Part shown: one piece after another, positions 10,826 to 21,221 of the stretch | Layout of the letters: every line of letters begins with the position of its first letter | Position numbering within the stretch: position 1 is the stretch's first letter | NCBI GenBank assembly: GCA_963556255.1 | Contig: OY744609.1 | Span: 8,760,283-8,824,282 of the forward strand | Length of the DNA: 64,000 nucleotides | Direction of reading: 5' to 3' | Origin: Allolobophora icterica | Lineage: Eukaryota > Annelida > Clitellata > Crassiclitellata > Lumbricidae | Program-made: the position numbers and the translations under genes | The notes under the pieces: generated by a model | Databases searched by the model: none | What the model was told of the DNA's origin: nothing | What the model saw: only the letters and a program-made list of their open reading frames with translations

Positions 10826-11083
10826 AGCCCTAGGTTTTAGGTTTGGCGGTTTCCCTCGTAGAATGAAGTGACCAACGACTGTAGGCGGTTCAAGTAAGCA
10901 TCTGTCGGCCAATGGGCGTTGATTTCATTTTGGTTTACACATCTTACAAGCATAGGCTGCTGAATTTAATTATATGCATAGCCTAGGCAACATCGTCCGC
11001 TTTGTGGAATGGAGGCGAGGCGCAGGGACGGTCGGTCGATCGGTGGTAGCCCCCACCCTAGGCCCTTCACCCTCCCTCTGGCC
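10826..11083. repeat. left terminal inverted repeat, copy 1
   Basis: 258 bp, inverted match to 15765-16022 with no mismatch seen by eye. Beyond it the left end has a 77-bp segment (about 11084-11160) with no counterpart on the right. Inverted similarity then resumes (GATCAATTGACCACTTGTAT and TAACCGAGCT), so the full repeat is about 300 bp in two blocks. Confidence 0.9.
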
Positions 11084-11183
11084 CTCTAGCGGTCGGACGG
11101 ATGGATGGAGATGCATCGCTAGGGCAGACTAGACCCGACAGGGCATACCCCGTACAGGCCCTACCTCGATCAATTGACCACTT

Positions 11184-11194
11184 GTATATATATA
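11184..11194 (+). promoter_or_regulatory. TATA-like element in left end, copy 1
   Basis: TATATATATAA lies in the inner block of the inverted repeat about 210 bp upstream of the accessory-gene ATG at 11402. Its mirror at 15731-15741 lies upstream of the transposase. A promoter function is inferred from symmetry and position. Confidence 0.4.
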
Positions 11195-11401
11195 ACCGAG
11201 CTGTGGGTCGACTAATTTGTGTATACGAAAGCCAGGTAAGCTGGCTAGAGGTCATACCTGTACTTCTAGAATGTATACAAGTTGTTCCAATTATCCAAAT
11301 TTACCCCCCCATACACTCATATTACTATGGAGTTCATTGCTATGAAGATACTTACAGGGTTGAGAAACAAGTCTGTAGTTTCTATATGCGATTAGATTGC
11401 C

Positions 11402-11498
11402 ATGAACAAATACGAACTTACTATTGTGGTAGATGGCGATCAAGAGGAAGCCATACGGGCATTTTTTGCTCACAACAACTGGAATTTTGAAAAAATTG
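11402..11498 (+). CDS. transposon accessory protein, exon 1 (copy 1)
   Basis: ATG opens 32 codons plus one base, beginning MNKYELTIVVDGDQEEAIRA, and ends at donor TTG|GTAATT (GT at 11499). The frame then runs into a (TA)n microsatellite, as expected of an intron. Joining to the acceptor at 12001-12002 (GCAG) restores a Glu codon and keeps the frame to 12475. The splice model is inferred from sequence, but both junctions are consensus-like and identical in copy 2. Confidence 0.6.
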
Positions 11499-11517
11499 GT
11501 AATTATGAAGACGATGC

Positions 11518-11566
<49 letters not shown>
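11518..11566. repeat. (TA)n microsatellite in accessory-gene intron, copy 1
   Basis: This tract is 4 bp longer here than in copy 2 and accounts for the whole length difference between the two elements. Confidence 0.9.
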
Positions 11567-11567
<1 letters not shown>

Positions 11568-12002
11568 TGAAATTGTATAAATTGTTTTGTGTGGTGAACC
11601 CTGTACAAGTAGGCCCTATTGTTCTTCAGGTAGCGCTATACGTGCGCAAATAAGATTGAACTAAGATTTATAAATATTAAATTAAATTGCATTTATTATC
11701 CTTGCAAATATTTAGCTCAAACCATGCTATAGAAATACATAGTAATAATAACATCAGCAATGTTAGTATAATGACAACTGATGTGAACAGCAGTAACAGC
11801 AGTAATGATAATAAATGGCCAATTAAAAATGTAATTATTAAAATTACCATGATTATTATTATTACGATATGTAATAAGACAATAAACATATGCATAACCC
11901 AGCTAAGCTGTCGTTCAAGTCAAGTCGAAAGAGCTAATTGTATGTTGATGACATTATAAATATATCTCCAACCAATCGAAACTGCCTTTGTTCCAATTGC
12001 AG

Positions 12003-12475
12003 AGTTGGAACCACCAAAGAGAAGAAAATCTTGTATGGATGCCGCTTCGAAGGAGGTCTTGGTCGCGTCCAATGGAAATAGTACAGAGTCAGAAATTGAG
12101 GCTCAAAACAGTCATGACATTCAAGTGTCAGCTGATCATTTGCAGCTGCAGGGTGAAAATCATCAATCGGAAGGCGCCTGTCCTCTTTGTTTTCTCTCTC
12201 CGTGCGTGGGTTCTGCATCTCCAGGTTGGCTTGGCGGAGGACAAGCAGCGCATGCAGCTAACAGTCCAATACGAAGAGTAATTTATGGAAAATATTGGAA
12301 GATCATTTGCAACTTGGGTGGGTGGACGAGCCCATTATATCTGGCCAAGAAACTAACGGAATCGAACGGTGTACTTCACATGCGGGAAATAATGCCAGAT
12401 TGCGTAGTGCGAAAAGTGAGATCGTTGTATCCGAATCCAACAGGCACGCCTTACATGGGCCACAAGTGGGAGTAA
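12003..12475 (+). CDS. transposon accessory protein, exon 2 (copy 1)
   Basis: With exon 1 this makes a 189-residue protein. A basic patch (PPKRRKS) sits at the exon junction, followed by an acidic/polar linker. The C-terminal half of about 95 residues looks folded: CPLCFLSPCV (C-x2-C-x4-C, possible metal site), GWLGGGQAAHAANSPIRR, YGKYWKIICNLGGW, REIMPDCVVRKVRSLYPN, then GTPYMGHKWE before the stop. I recall similar unnamed proteins in invertebrate genomes but cannot name a family. The PYMGHKW end and the cysteine cluster are preserved in both copies. Its place in the same element as the transposase suggests a role in transposition, perhaps DNA or transposase binding; that is inference. Confidence 0.65.
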
Positions 12476-13395
12476 CATTGATACTTTGGATAATTCGCCG
12501 GACTTTGTTTAGACAGAGAGATTTTTATTGTACACTTACTTTCTGACATAAAGCAGAATTTTATCGATTGTGAGCTGCTTATGTACACCTGTCATAGCTA
12601 TGATTCAATGTAACATAACATTCCCCCATTTTAAATTTATATAGCGCCTCTTCAAGATTCCTACTCAGAGGTGGATTTAAACCTGAATTGCCCTCAATTG
12701 CTCGGCGCCACACGAAAACCACGTTACGGAGACTAGGTTTTTCATAAGTGCTATGTCAAATCAATTTTGCAATGGCCACAGTCCCTTGTCCGTTCAATCT
12801 TCTTTTTTTCTTGCTTGGATTAGGACCTCGTTGAGGGGGGGTAAGCCACAGATTCATTTTTATACAGATTGGAGCATCTTGTTACAGATCGGATGCCCTT
12901 CGTGGCATCAACCACAGTTTTCCGCTGTGGACCTAGTCTTGGTGATGAACACATGCCCGCTAGGCAGAGGGTCATCAGGCTTATTTAAATTGAGTCATGT
13001 GCTCCCATGTCACAAGGCTGTTATTGGATATTTGCAGCTTTTAGTTGTCAAGCAAAATGCCACTCTTTTTCTACAGTGTGCCCTACTAGCCTTGCCGCTG
13101 TTGGTCCGCGACTGCTTATTCGTCAGATATAACCCTGCTTATTTCGCAGCTGACCTCTATTTCTAGAGGTCGTTCCACTATCCGCCACCTGTGGACGCGT
13201 GTGATAGCAGTCAGCTCTGCCACACATCAGCTCTGCCACACATCTCTCTGTCCTATGCCAGGCCAAAATCCGGGGAGGTCAAGCAGAGTAGACAGCAGAA
13301 TGCTAAGGTGGTTATGTGTAATGACGGTTGATGGTTATGTAGCACTGATATGTTTGATTTTAGTGTATCATACAATATTGTCACAGCTCTTACGG
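12476..13395. other. spacer between the convergent genes, copy 1
   Basis: 920 bp between the two stop codons. It presumably holds both 3' untranslated regions, but no standard AATAAA could be assigned. It includes a TATAGCGCCTCTTCAAG word at 12640-12656 like those at 33940 and 57940, hinting that an older repeat was captured. A 137-codon frame at 12753-13166 has no domain signal and is treated as chance. Confidence 0.4.
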
Positions 13396-15279
13396 TTATT
13401 CTACTGTGTAGGGTGCATTGCTTTCATTTGAAAAGCTCTCACTGTCTCCTAATTGGTCGTCATCGGATTCGTCCGAAGAGATTTCACTCTGGCAGGTCTC
13501 CTTATCTGCAGAAGTTTCTGTCACAGACTCCGATATTGCTTTAGATGCTGACCACACGGCAATGTACAAATTCCAAATGTTCTCAACAAATACGTAGGTC
13601 TTGCGCCGATACACTTTTTTCCCGATTTGGCGACGTGGGTTTTTCGAACGAACAGTCGTGCATATAGACGTGTATGGTCTGTCGACGTGTTCGTTCCAGT
13701 CCAAGACAGCCAGATTGCTCCGCAGCTCGTACATTAAATTCCCGTAGTGTATCCGTTTATCCAGATAGATCAGACAAACGTTATTAAAACTTTCCACATA
13801 AAATGTGTCGTGGCCTTTGACATAATCTTCAGCGTGCTTGTACACTACCAACGACCGAAGAAAGTCCTGGAGCATTGTAATTGCAGCCTCATTTGAAACA
13901 ATTCGAACTTCAATCATATGCCCCGGCTCTTTGCAGTGGGAAGTTTCATGGCACTTGCTGTGGTTGTTCTGAAAATGAGGGATGCATGATTCTATGAGCT
14001 TACGCAGGGTTTGGGCATCTCCATTGCAATTGTCCATACACCAATAGACGTGGTTTCGAATGGCAGCACCCTTGTCAGAAAGCTCGGGATGCCATGTTTT
14101 TCCAATGTTTTTTTGTGCTCCTTGCCCAATTTTTTTCACCCCGGCTGTTATAGGACGGGTGCAGTGCCAGCGGTCATTGGAATTCCTGGCTTGCTTCCTC
14201 TCACGTAGGCGCTTGTTGATTGTCATGTTTCGATCATGCACATGATGGGCAACTTTAATGTTGCTGAGATCCAGGCTCTCGTACATCCTGTCGAATCCCA
14301 CTGCCTCGTGACGCTGTGAACAGTTATCATCATTCCCGTTAATGTGTTGAATATCAACGACTTTGTGAGTTTTCAACCCGATAGCAACATGGTCGGTGTG
14401 ATAACTATTTCGTCTACAATGATGTCGTGCGTCAGTCATTATAGAGATAGCTCCATCAGGCGACAGTGAAGACTCCTGCGCTCTAGCGCCAAATATAGAT
14501 TGCTTTCGCAGGTTCTCAGAAATGGCACTAAATGTAACCATATTCCTCCTGCGGAAAAGGTCTGACAATAGTCCAAACCGACTGAAGTCGCTAAAGCGCT
14601 CGTACTGTATGGGTGTCATACCAGAGGCCAGGTAGCTCAACATCACTCGGTGGTTGACTTCAAATTCCTTCCGCTCGCTGTCTATTGTGGATGAGGAACT
14701 CCACTGAAAGGAGTGTTTTTTCGCACACTCCATATCCACCGACAGCACATGACCACTGTGTGTCCATGACTTCACTGAATACGGCGTCACACATGTGGAT
14801 GAATGTTGTGAGATTGTGTCGATCAACTGGGCAATGCTGGAGCACTGCCCAACAAAATTCTCATGTGCAGTCTCCAAAGCTGTTGCTGGAGCTGCTGATA
14901 TTGCTGCTGTGACAGATGCTGGATCAGTCAGTGAAGTTGATTCACTTACTTCTTCCGTGACTGAAGACATCGTGAGTGTCTGCTGCGGATGTTGAGTTGC
15001 AGAAGAGAGCTTATTGGTGTCAACATCCATTATGACTTTCACCAGAACTTCTCTCAAACTTTTTACTCCCAACGCCAAGCGAATGTCCTCACATTTTTGC
15101 TCAAATTTAAGTTTATCACTGTCGGTTGTAAAAGTTAATTCAAAATGTTTCCTTACAGAAACGTAAGGGTAGCTATAACTCTTGGTAGATCCATCAGACA
15201 ACCGTTTTTTAAATGTTCGCATGTTGCCAACTGCAACACCTGAAGTCGGTGTCGTTGGTACAGCGTAGTCTCCATCCAT
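13396..15279 (-). CDS. Kolobok-type DDE transposase, 627 aa (copy 1)
   Basis: Predicted to cut and paste the element at TTAA sites in the nucleus. The single uninterrupted ORF starts at ATG 15279. Residues 20-95 carry a basic segment (FKKRLSDGSTK) that may bind DNA; no THAP zinc finger, common in this superfamily, is visible. The core has MTDARHHCRRNSYHT (D283), a strand-like KVVDIQHIN, HHVHDRNMTINK (D349), a loop with KKIGQG and GKTWHPELSDKGAAIRNH, a cysteine pair near 414-418 (CMDNC), and HDTFYVESFNN (E496). I propose D283/D349/E496 as the catalytic triad. The C-terminus (590-627) is rich in Ser/Asp/Glu. Copy 1 has Leu336 where copy 2 has Pro. Superfamily from TTAA plus motif pattern, by memory. 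Confidence 0.78.
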   Translation of the reverse strand: MDGDYAVPTTPTSGVAVGNMRTFKKRLSDGSTKSYSYPYVSVRKHFELTFTTDSDKLKFEQKCEDIRLALGVKSLREVLVKVIMDVDTNKLSSATQHPQQTLTMSSVTEEVSESTSLTDPASVTAAISAAPATALETAHENFVGQCSSIAQLIDTISQHSSTCVTPYSVKSWTHSGHVLSVDMECAKKHSFQWSSSSTIDSERKEFEVNHRVMLSYLASGMTPIQYERFSDFSRFGLLSDLFRRRNMVTFSAISENLRKQSIFGARAQESSLSPDGAISIMTDARHHCRRNSYHTDHVAIGLKTHKVVDIQHINGNDDNCSQRHEAVGFDRMYESLDLSNIKVAHHVHDRNMTINKRLRERKQARNSNDRWHCTRPITAGVKKIGQGAQKNIGKTWHPELSDKGAAIRNHVYWCMDNCNGDAQTLRKLIESCIPHFQNNHSKCHETSHCKEPGHMIEVRIVSNEAAITMLQDFLRSLVVYKHAEDYVKGHDTFYVESFNNVCLIYLDKRIHYGNLMYELRSNLAVLDWNEHVDRPYTSICTTVRSKNPRRQIGKKVYRRKTYVFVENIWNLYIAVWSASKAISESVTETSADKETCQSEISSDESDDDQLGDSESFSNESNAPYTVE

Positions 15280-15764
15280 CTTTGGAAATAGTTCGATATA
15301 ATGATACTAATATATGTCCACTAACGAAATACAATGTTATACTACTATAAGGTCCACTACTGAAATAAGATAATAATATAATATACAGACACGAGATATA
15401 AGCTGTATCGACTATGCGATTTAAAATGGCTATGAAGTGAAGAAATTACGAAGCTCAACTCTGCTGCAGCGAAATTCAAACTAGAATGAGTACTGCAAAC
15501 CAAGACTCAATTGTGAAAGGACATTTCCTAAGTTCATTTCCTAAGTTCATTAGCATAATTTGGCATGTGACCTAGTCTCTCTTCCTTAGGCTGTATATTA
15601 GCATCTGATACTGGTGCAAATTCTTAGAATATGAAATACAGCTTATTGTCTTTAGTGTTCCGGGTATAATAAGGCAACGGTGACAGCATCAACAGCTGGC
15701 ATTTATATACAGGTTTACGACCCAAAGCTCGGTTATATATACAAGTGGTCAATTGATCGGGGTA
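15280..15764 (-). other. transposase leader region, copy 1
   Basis: Sequence between the transposase ATG and the right terminal repeat, AT-rich near 15300-15420, containing the inner inverted-repeat block and the TATA-like element. It carries a direct repeat CCTAAGTTCATTT at 15527-15550. No ORF is supported. Confidence 0.4.
15731..15741 (-). promoter_or_regulatory. TATA-like element in right end, copy 1
   Basis: On the - strand it reads TATATATAACC, the mirror of the left-end element, about 450 bp upstream of the transposase ATG. Confidence 0.4.
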
Positions 15765-16022
15765 GGCCAGAGGGAGGGTGAAGGGCCTAGGGTGGGGGCT
15801 ACCACCGATCGACCGACCGTCCCTGCGCCTCGCCTCCATTCCACAAAGCGGACGATGTTGCCTAGGCTATGCATATAATTAAATTCAGCAGCCTATGCTT
15901 GTAAGATGTGTAAACCAAAATGAAATCAACGCCCATTGGCCGACAGATGCTTACTTGAACCGCCTACAGTCGTTGGTCACTTCATTCTACGAGGGAAACC
16001 GCCAAACCTAAAACCTAGGGCT
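15765..16022. repeat. right terminal inverted repeat, copy 1
   Basis: 258 bp, inverted copy of 10826-11083; the terminus AGGGCT abuts TTAA at 16023-16026. Confidence 0.9.
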
Positions 16023-16026
16023 TTAA

Positions 16027-16290
16027 ACTCGCGTTTTAAGAAGCTGACAAAGTATGGTAATTGTTCATCTGTGCTATTATGGTAAATTCAATCATTATTG
16101 GTTTGATGCTGACTCCAGGACATACGTGTATTCGGCTTTTAAGTCATCCTCAGTCGGCCTCAGGCTGCTGGTCATATGCAGTGGACAGTGAGTCACTAAC
16201 TGGAAATTATGTATGACCAGACTGTGACAATAGACTGTGACAATAGACTGTGACAATCAGTTTAACCTGTAGGCATAGTCACATGCAAAT
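16027..16290. other. intronic sequence with a 13-bp triplicate
   Basis: GACTGTGACAATA occurs three times in tandem at about 16219-16257. Otherwise nothing is recognised. Confidence 0.6.
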
Positions 16291-16735
16291 TGATGGAGAG
16301 AGAGACAGACAGAGACAGACAGACATATACACAGACAGACAGAGTGAGACAGAGACGAAGTGTGACAGAGAGACAGACTGAGTGAAACAGTAAGACAGGG
16401 AGTAGAACAGACAGACGGAAGGAGAAGGACATAAAGGCGCAGGGAGTGGTGATACAGAAGCAGGAGTGAGACAGAATGATACAGGGAGTGAGACTGGCCA
16501 AATGAGTGAGACAGATACAGTGAGAGAGAGATTGAGACAGAGTGATACGGAAAGAGAGAGAGAGATGGGGGAGAGTGATGAGTGAGAAAGGAAGAGAGAA
16601 AGTGAAACAGATTGACAGACAGAGCAGGAGCAATAGCATAAAACGTCTGCAGAGAGACAGAGACAGAGGGGCAGACAGACAGAGCCAGCCGTTGTTTGGC
16701 CCATACCTAGACAGAACGGTCCAAATGGCCCACAC
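16291..16735. repeat. degenerate (GACA)n/(GAGA)n tract
   Basis: Long purine-rich tract of interrupted CAGA and GAGA units. Leu/Ser-rich frames on the - strand are artefacts. Confidence 0.9.
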
Positions 16736-16879
16736 AGAGGGAGGATGAGGAGGATTGACTGGACATCATAGCTATGGCTTGTCTGTAGGATAATATGCAA
16801 TCAATTTGGTCCATGTCTCGATGGAACCGTCATCGTTCCCAGCATAACAATGTCGACAAGGTCTATATTACACAGATAG

Positions 16880-17095
16880 AGAGGTCCAATTCACAATACA
16901 ATATATTATACAATACAACTGTACTTGATATTGCTCAGAAGTGCACACGACAGAGCATCGATGGCGATGAGCAATAATTGTGAGTGAAGGACTTGCTCAA
17001 GGTCCCTACACAGTAACCGTCTGAGGGGAGGAGGATCGAACCCGTACTCTCCGCGTTACAGGCCCAGCGCTACAACCAGTCTGCCAGTTCACACG
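16880..17095 (-). mobile_element. tRNA-headed SINE sharing the family B 3' half
   Basis: On the - strand it starts with a tRNA-like head (TGGTTGTAGCGCTGGG, then box B-like GTACGGGTTCGATCC) near 17090-17030. It continues through CGCCATCGATG and GTGCACTTCTG to a tail rich in ATTGTATTGT near 16890-16920. The same 3' half lies in + orientation at 33312-33410. Confidence 0.6.
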
Positions 17096-17397
17096 TATAG
17101 GCTAAATATGTCAATTGGACCGCCGCTCACTCTATTCCCAGACTGAGATGACTAACCTGTCTTCGCAGATAATTGTCTCCACTGTCTGGCCTATGTTTGA
17201 CCGTGTACCTAGCCTGACCCGACCTAGTTAATTGCAACCAGACCCAGTTAACCGAAGAGTCTTTCCCACCTCATTCAACGCAGACTGACATCTGACTTCG
17301 ATGACCTGCAGTGGAGTTTCTGACTAGGATTCGACAGACATTTTTGTTTAGAGATTTAGGAACCTCTTGCCCCCCCCCCCACCCCCCAACTCAACTG

Positions 17398-17520
17398 TCG
17401 GTGGGAAGAGCACTCGGCGAAGAAGGTCACTTGCCATCTCATCGTATGCCGAGGCTAAGAAAACTGAATTTGCTAACATTTAATACCCATGGCTGCCTGT
17501 TGGGATTAGCTTAGAGGATT
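17398..17520 (+). mobile_element. SINE family A, 3' fragment
   Basis: GCCGAGGCTAAGAAAACTGAA, with TAACATTTAATACCCATGG and a GATTAGCTTAGAGG word, matches the 3' half of the copies at 45149 and 42842. A C-run lies just upstream at 17371-17386. Confidence 0.6.
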
Positions 17521-17750
17521 GATAAGCTTATGCATTATGATAACGGCTTTAGATTAGATTTGATTTGATTAGGTTAGATATGATTTGATTAGACTTTGAC
17601 TTGGATGGGCCTTGGGTGTCTGGTTCAGATTCTGTCGGGCTGAAAGGTGGTACAAGTTTTATGTTCCATTTTGAGTATTCCAGTCAAATTGCTTCAGGTT
17701 CTTCAGGCAGGTATATAGGGCTAAGTTTTACTGTGGCCTCATCACAAGCT

Positions 17751-17781
<31 letters not shown>

Positions 17782-17925
17782 TACAGACTCAAAGACACAC
17801 AAAGACACACACAGACAGACAGACAAACAGAGAGGCAGACAAAACAGACAGAGAGGCAGACACAGAGAGACAAAGACAGACACACAGACAGAGAGGTAGA
17901 CAGAGAGAGACAGAGAGAGACTAGG
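17751..17925. repeat. (CAGA)n microsatellite, interrupted
   Basis: Tetranucleotide CAGA units with AGAG and CACA interruptions. Confidence 0.93.
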
Positions 17926-18222
17926 GGGGTGGAGACGGGGTCAAGAACCAACGTCCGACATCACCTTCCCATGACTTGCATGAGAAAATGCTATTCCGCC
18001 ACATACTTGTTTTATTTGCCTTTGCTTAAAAGAACAGACAACAACAGGAGGAGCTGAATATATTGACTGCCCCTTGTATTGTTGCTCCTACGTGACCCAA
18101 TATTATAATATCGTCTATTAGTTGCCAAGTACTTTTAGGTGCTCGAGCACACCTTTGAAACTGGCCTTTAAACCTCTGAAATCATATACATCATGTAGAC
18201 AGCTGTCTGCCAGTGCTGTTTC

Positions 18223-18338
<116 letters not shown>

Positions 18339-19000
18339 GTTCCTGACGCCAGCCATTTCGCGACGGTGGGTACGAATATATGATCTCGATTGTCCTCGGT
18401 CATTTGTCAAGTCTATTGCTTCCTTTAGTGGTAGTCCAAGTGATGTTACATCCTCATTTATATTATCTATACAGGTTAGTCCTGGTCTGCCTTTGTTTCT
18501 TTGTCCTTGGAATCTTGCATGTAGTGCATTGTCTGGGAACGGGTCAACTAGTGTTTCAATACTTGTATGGTAAGGCCTAAACCTTAGTACAGTCGTTCCC
18601 ATCCTTTTTCAGAGCAAGGTACCCATTGTAGTAATAGGTCATTTAGACAATGGCAGATGGCCTTTATTTCATTTATTTTTCTTCCAGTTAGTTTTTTTAT
18701 TTTAATCACGAGCAACATTCCTTTGTATTCAACCGCAGTGTTGCAACTATTTCTACACTAGTTTAAACTTAACAAATAGCTATAGGTCTATCTAAGTAGT
18801 GATAATGAGCAGTATTCACATTTTTAACCCATCTGCCATCCAGCCGCTGGACCCCTAGAATAGATTCACGGTACCATTGGGTGCAGCGGCACCCAGATTA
18901 GGAAACACAGCCTTAGTATATGCCGCTCTGCAGCAGTTAAGAATTTGCTCAACTAATGACGACTGTTCTATGTATTGTTACAATCTATTGTTCAATGCAT
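18339..19000 (-). mobile_element. LINE 3' end with (GAT)n tail, interrupted by a hAT MITE
   Basis: The - strand frame at 18339-18602 reads GQRNKGRPGLTCIDNINED, then LKEAIDLTNDRGQSRSYI and HRREMAGVRN. This matches the GRP-x-x-x-W-x-D...A-x-DR-x-x-WR-like C-terminus found after reverse transcriptase in several LINE clades. The tryptophans are replaced and the frame is short, so it is inactive. The match is interrupted at 18590-18910 by a MITE. The extent to the right of 18918 is uncertain. Confidence 0.6.
18590..18910. mobile_element. hAT-type MITE, 321 bp, TSD CCTTAGTA
   Basis: Exact 8-bp repeats CCTTAGTA lie at 18582-18589 and 18911-18918. Ends are CAGTCGTTCCCATCC on the left and, complemented, CTGTGTTTCCTAATC on the right, so the inverted match is imperfect. 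The inner words GGTACCC and GGGTGC continue the symmetry. It has no coding capacity and sits inside a LINE fragment. Confidence 0.75.
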
Positions 19001-19268
19001 TGTTAGTCCCAGCGTGTTCCAGTTACTGGTATCTCAAAGCCTGATAACAGATTGCTTTTGATGTGTCATGCGTTGATGCCTCGTGAATTATAGGAATTGC
19101 TAATTAATAATAATATGTTATATTATTCACAATATCTTCTTTGCTATCAAAATCTAACACTTTGATGAGTTCTAGCCTTCCCAGAATCTCTTATTTTCTG
19201 GATAATTTTTCAGCTTCTGAGGGATCATAATATATGTATCTCAGGGAAAAATAAAAATTATAGTAGTA

Positions 19269-19350
<82 letters not shown>

Positions 19351-19571
19351 CATAATAATTTGAAGACCATGACTCCATGAGGGATCCTTTTTACCTTGGG
19401 TCAAAGAAATTTCTAATGTAACTGGTGTGGTACATGGTATGTAGCTGTAGCTGTAGAGGTGATCTAATGGTATATTATTGTGTATCATCGGCTGTTCCTA
19501 TATATATGCATGTGTATAAATATATGTATATATGCATAGTTGCATGCATACATGTATGGACTGCTCAGCCC
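19001..19571. other. intronic sequence with (AAT)n tract
   Basis: An (AAT)n microsatellite lies at about 19264-19350. The remainder up to the TTAA of the second transposon shows no recognised element. Confidence 0.6.
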
Positions 19572-19575
19572 TTAA

Positions 19576-19833
19576 AGCCCTAGGTTTTAGGTTTGGCGGT
19601 TTCCCTCGTAGAATGAAGTGACCAACGACTGTAGGCGGTTCAAGTAAGCATCTGTCGGCCAATGGGCGTTGATTTCATTTTGGTTTACACATCTTACAAG
19701 CATAGGCTGCTGAATTTAATTATATGCATAGCCTAGGCAACATCGTCCGCTTTGTGGAATGGAGGCGAGGCGCAGGGACGGTCGGTCGATCGGTGGTAGC
19801 CCCCACCCTAGGCCCTTCACCCTCCCTCTGGCC
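19576..19833. repeat. left terminal inverted repeat, copy 2
   Basis: Same sequence as 10826-11083; inverted match to 24511-24768. Confidence 0.9.
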
Positions 19834-19933
19834 CTCTAGCGGTCGGACGGATGGATGGAGATGCATCGCTAGGGCAGACTAGACCCGACAGGGCATACCC
19901 CGTACAGGCCCTACTTCGATCAATTGACCACTT

Positions 19934-19944
19934 GTATATATATA
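19934..19944 (+). promoter_or_regulatory. TATA-like element in left end, copy 2
   Basis: Equivalent of 11184-11194, upstream of the accessory gene at 20152. Confidence 0.4.
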
Positions 19945-20151
19945 ACCGAGCTGTGGGTCGACTAATTTGTGTATACGAAAGCCAGGTAAGCTGGCTAGAG
20001 GTCATACCTGTACTTCTAGAATGTATACAAGTTGTTCCAATTATCCAAATTTACCCCCCCATACACTCATATTACTATGGAGTTCATTGCTATGAAGATA
20101 CTTACAGGGTTGAGAAACAAGTCTGTAGTTTCTATATGCGATTAGATTGCC

Positions 20152-20248
20152 ATGAACAAATACGAACTTACTATTGTGGTAGATGGCGATCAAGAGGAAG
20201 CCATACGGGCATTTTTTGCTCACAACAACTGGAATTTTGAAAAAATTG
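20152..20248 (+). CDS. transposon accessory protein, exon 1 (copy 2)
   Basis: Identical to copy 1 exon 1, with the same GTAATT donor at 20249. Confidence 0.6.
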
Positions 20249-20267
20249 GTAATTATGAAGACGATGC

Positions 20268-20312
<45 letters not shown>
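20268..20312. repeat. (TA)n microsatellite in accessory-gene intron, copy 2
   Basis: Two TA units shorter than in copy 1. Confidence 0.9.
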
Positions 20313-20313
<1 letters not shown>

Positions 20314-20748
20314 TGAAATTGTATAAATTGTTTTGTGTGGTGAACCCTGTACAAGTAGGCCCTATTGTTCTTCAGGTAGCGCTATACGTGCGCAAATAAG
20401 ATTGAACTAAGATTTATAAATATTAAATTAAATTGCATTTATTATCCTTGCAAATATTTAGCTCAAACCATGCTATAGAAATACATAGTAATAATAACAT
20501 CAGCAATGTTAGTATAATGACAACTGATGTGAACAGCAGTAACAGCAGTAATGATAATAAATGGCCAATTAAAAATGTAATTATTAAAATTACCATGATT
20601 ATTATTATTACGATATGTAATAAGACAATAAACATATGCATAACCCAGCTAAGCTGTCGTTCAAGTCAAGTCGAAAGAGCTAATTGTATGTTGATGACAT
20701 TATAAATATATCTCCAACCAATCGAAACTGCCTTTGTTCCAATTGCAG

Positions 20749-21221
20749 AGTTGGAACCACCAAAGAGAAGAAAATCTTGTATGGATGCCGCTTCGAAGGA
20801 GGTCTTGGTCGCGTCCAATGGAAATAGTACAGAGTCAGAAATTGAGGCTCAAAACAGTCATGACATTCAAGTGTCAGCTGATCATTTGCAGCTGCAGGGT
20901 GAAAATCATCAATCGGAAGGCGCCTGTCCTCTTTGTTTTCTCTCTCCGTGCGTGGGTTCTGCATCTCCAGGTTGGCTTGGCGGAGGACAAGCAGCGCATG
21001 CAGCTAACAGTCCAATACGAAGAGTAATTTATGGAAAATATTGGAAGATCATTTGCAACTTGGGTGGGTGGACGAGCCCATTATATCTGGCCAAGAAACT
21101 AACGGAATCGAACGGTGTACTTCACATGCGGGAAATAATGCCAGATTGCGTAGTGCGAAAAGTGAGATCGTTGTATCCGAATCCAACAGGCACGCCTTAC
21201 ATGGGCCACAAGTGGGAGTAA
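20749..21221 (+). CDS. transposon accessory protein, exon 2 (copy 2)
   Basis: Same protein sequence as copy 1, including the C-x2-C-x4-C cluster and the GTPYMGHKWE end. Preservation of the reading frame in both copies supports a real gene, although the copies are too young for this to be strong evidence. Confidence 0.65.

Larger units (their letters stand above)
10826..16022 (-). mobile_element. Kolobok-type DNA transposon, copy 1 (5197 bp, TTAA target)
   Basis: TTAA borders it at 10822-10825 and 16023-16026. Ends begin AGCCCTAGGTTTTAGG and are inverted over 258 bp. It contains a 627-codon DDE transposase ORF (- strand) and a two-exon accessory gene (+ strand), converging on a 920-bp spacer. 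TTAA duplication is shared by piggyBac and Kolobok; the protein motifs and lack of a CCC terminus favour Kolobok. Both genes are uninterrupted. Outside sequence differs completely from that of copy 2, so this is a separate insertion and not an assembly duplication. It lies in intron 1 of the adhesion gene. Confidence 0.85.

Noticed and set aside
12753..13166. 137-codon + strand frame in the transposon spacer
   Set aside because: No domain, no start context and overlapping convergent 3' ends; best explained as chance.
13396..15279. 627-aa ORF as a host gene duplicated in tandem
   Set aside because: It lies inside a unit with inverted ends and TTAA borders in both copies, and carries a DDE-like motif pattern.
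10826..16022. piggyBac assignment from the TTAA target
   Set aside because: The termini lack the CCC start usual for piggyBac and the transposase motifs do not match its DDD pattern as I remember it; Kolobok fits better.
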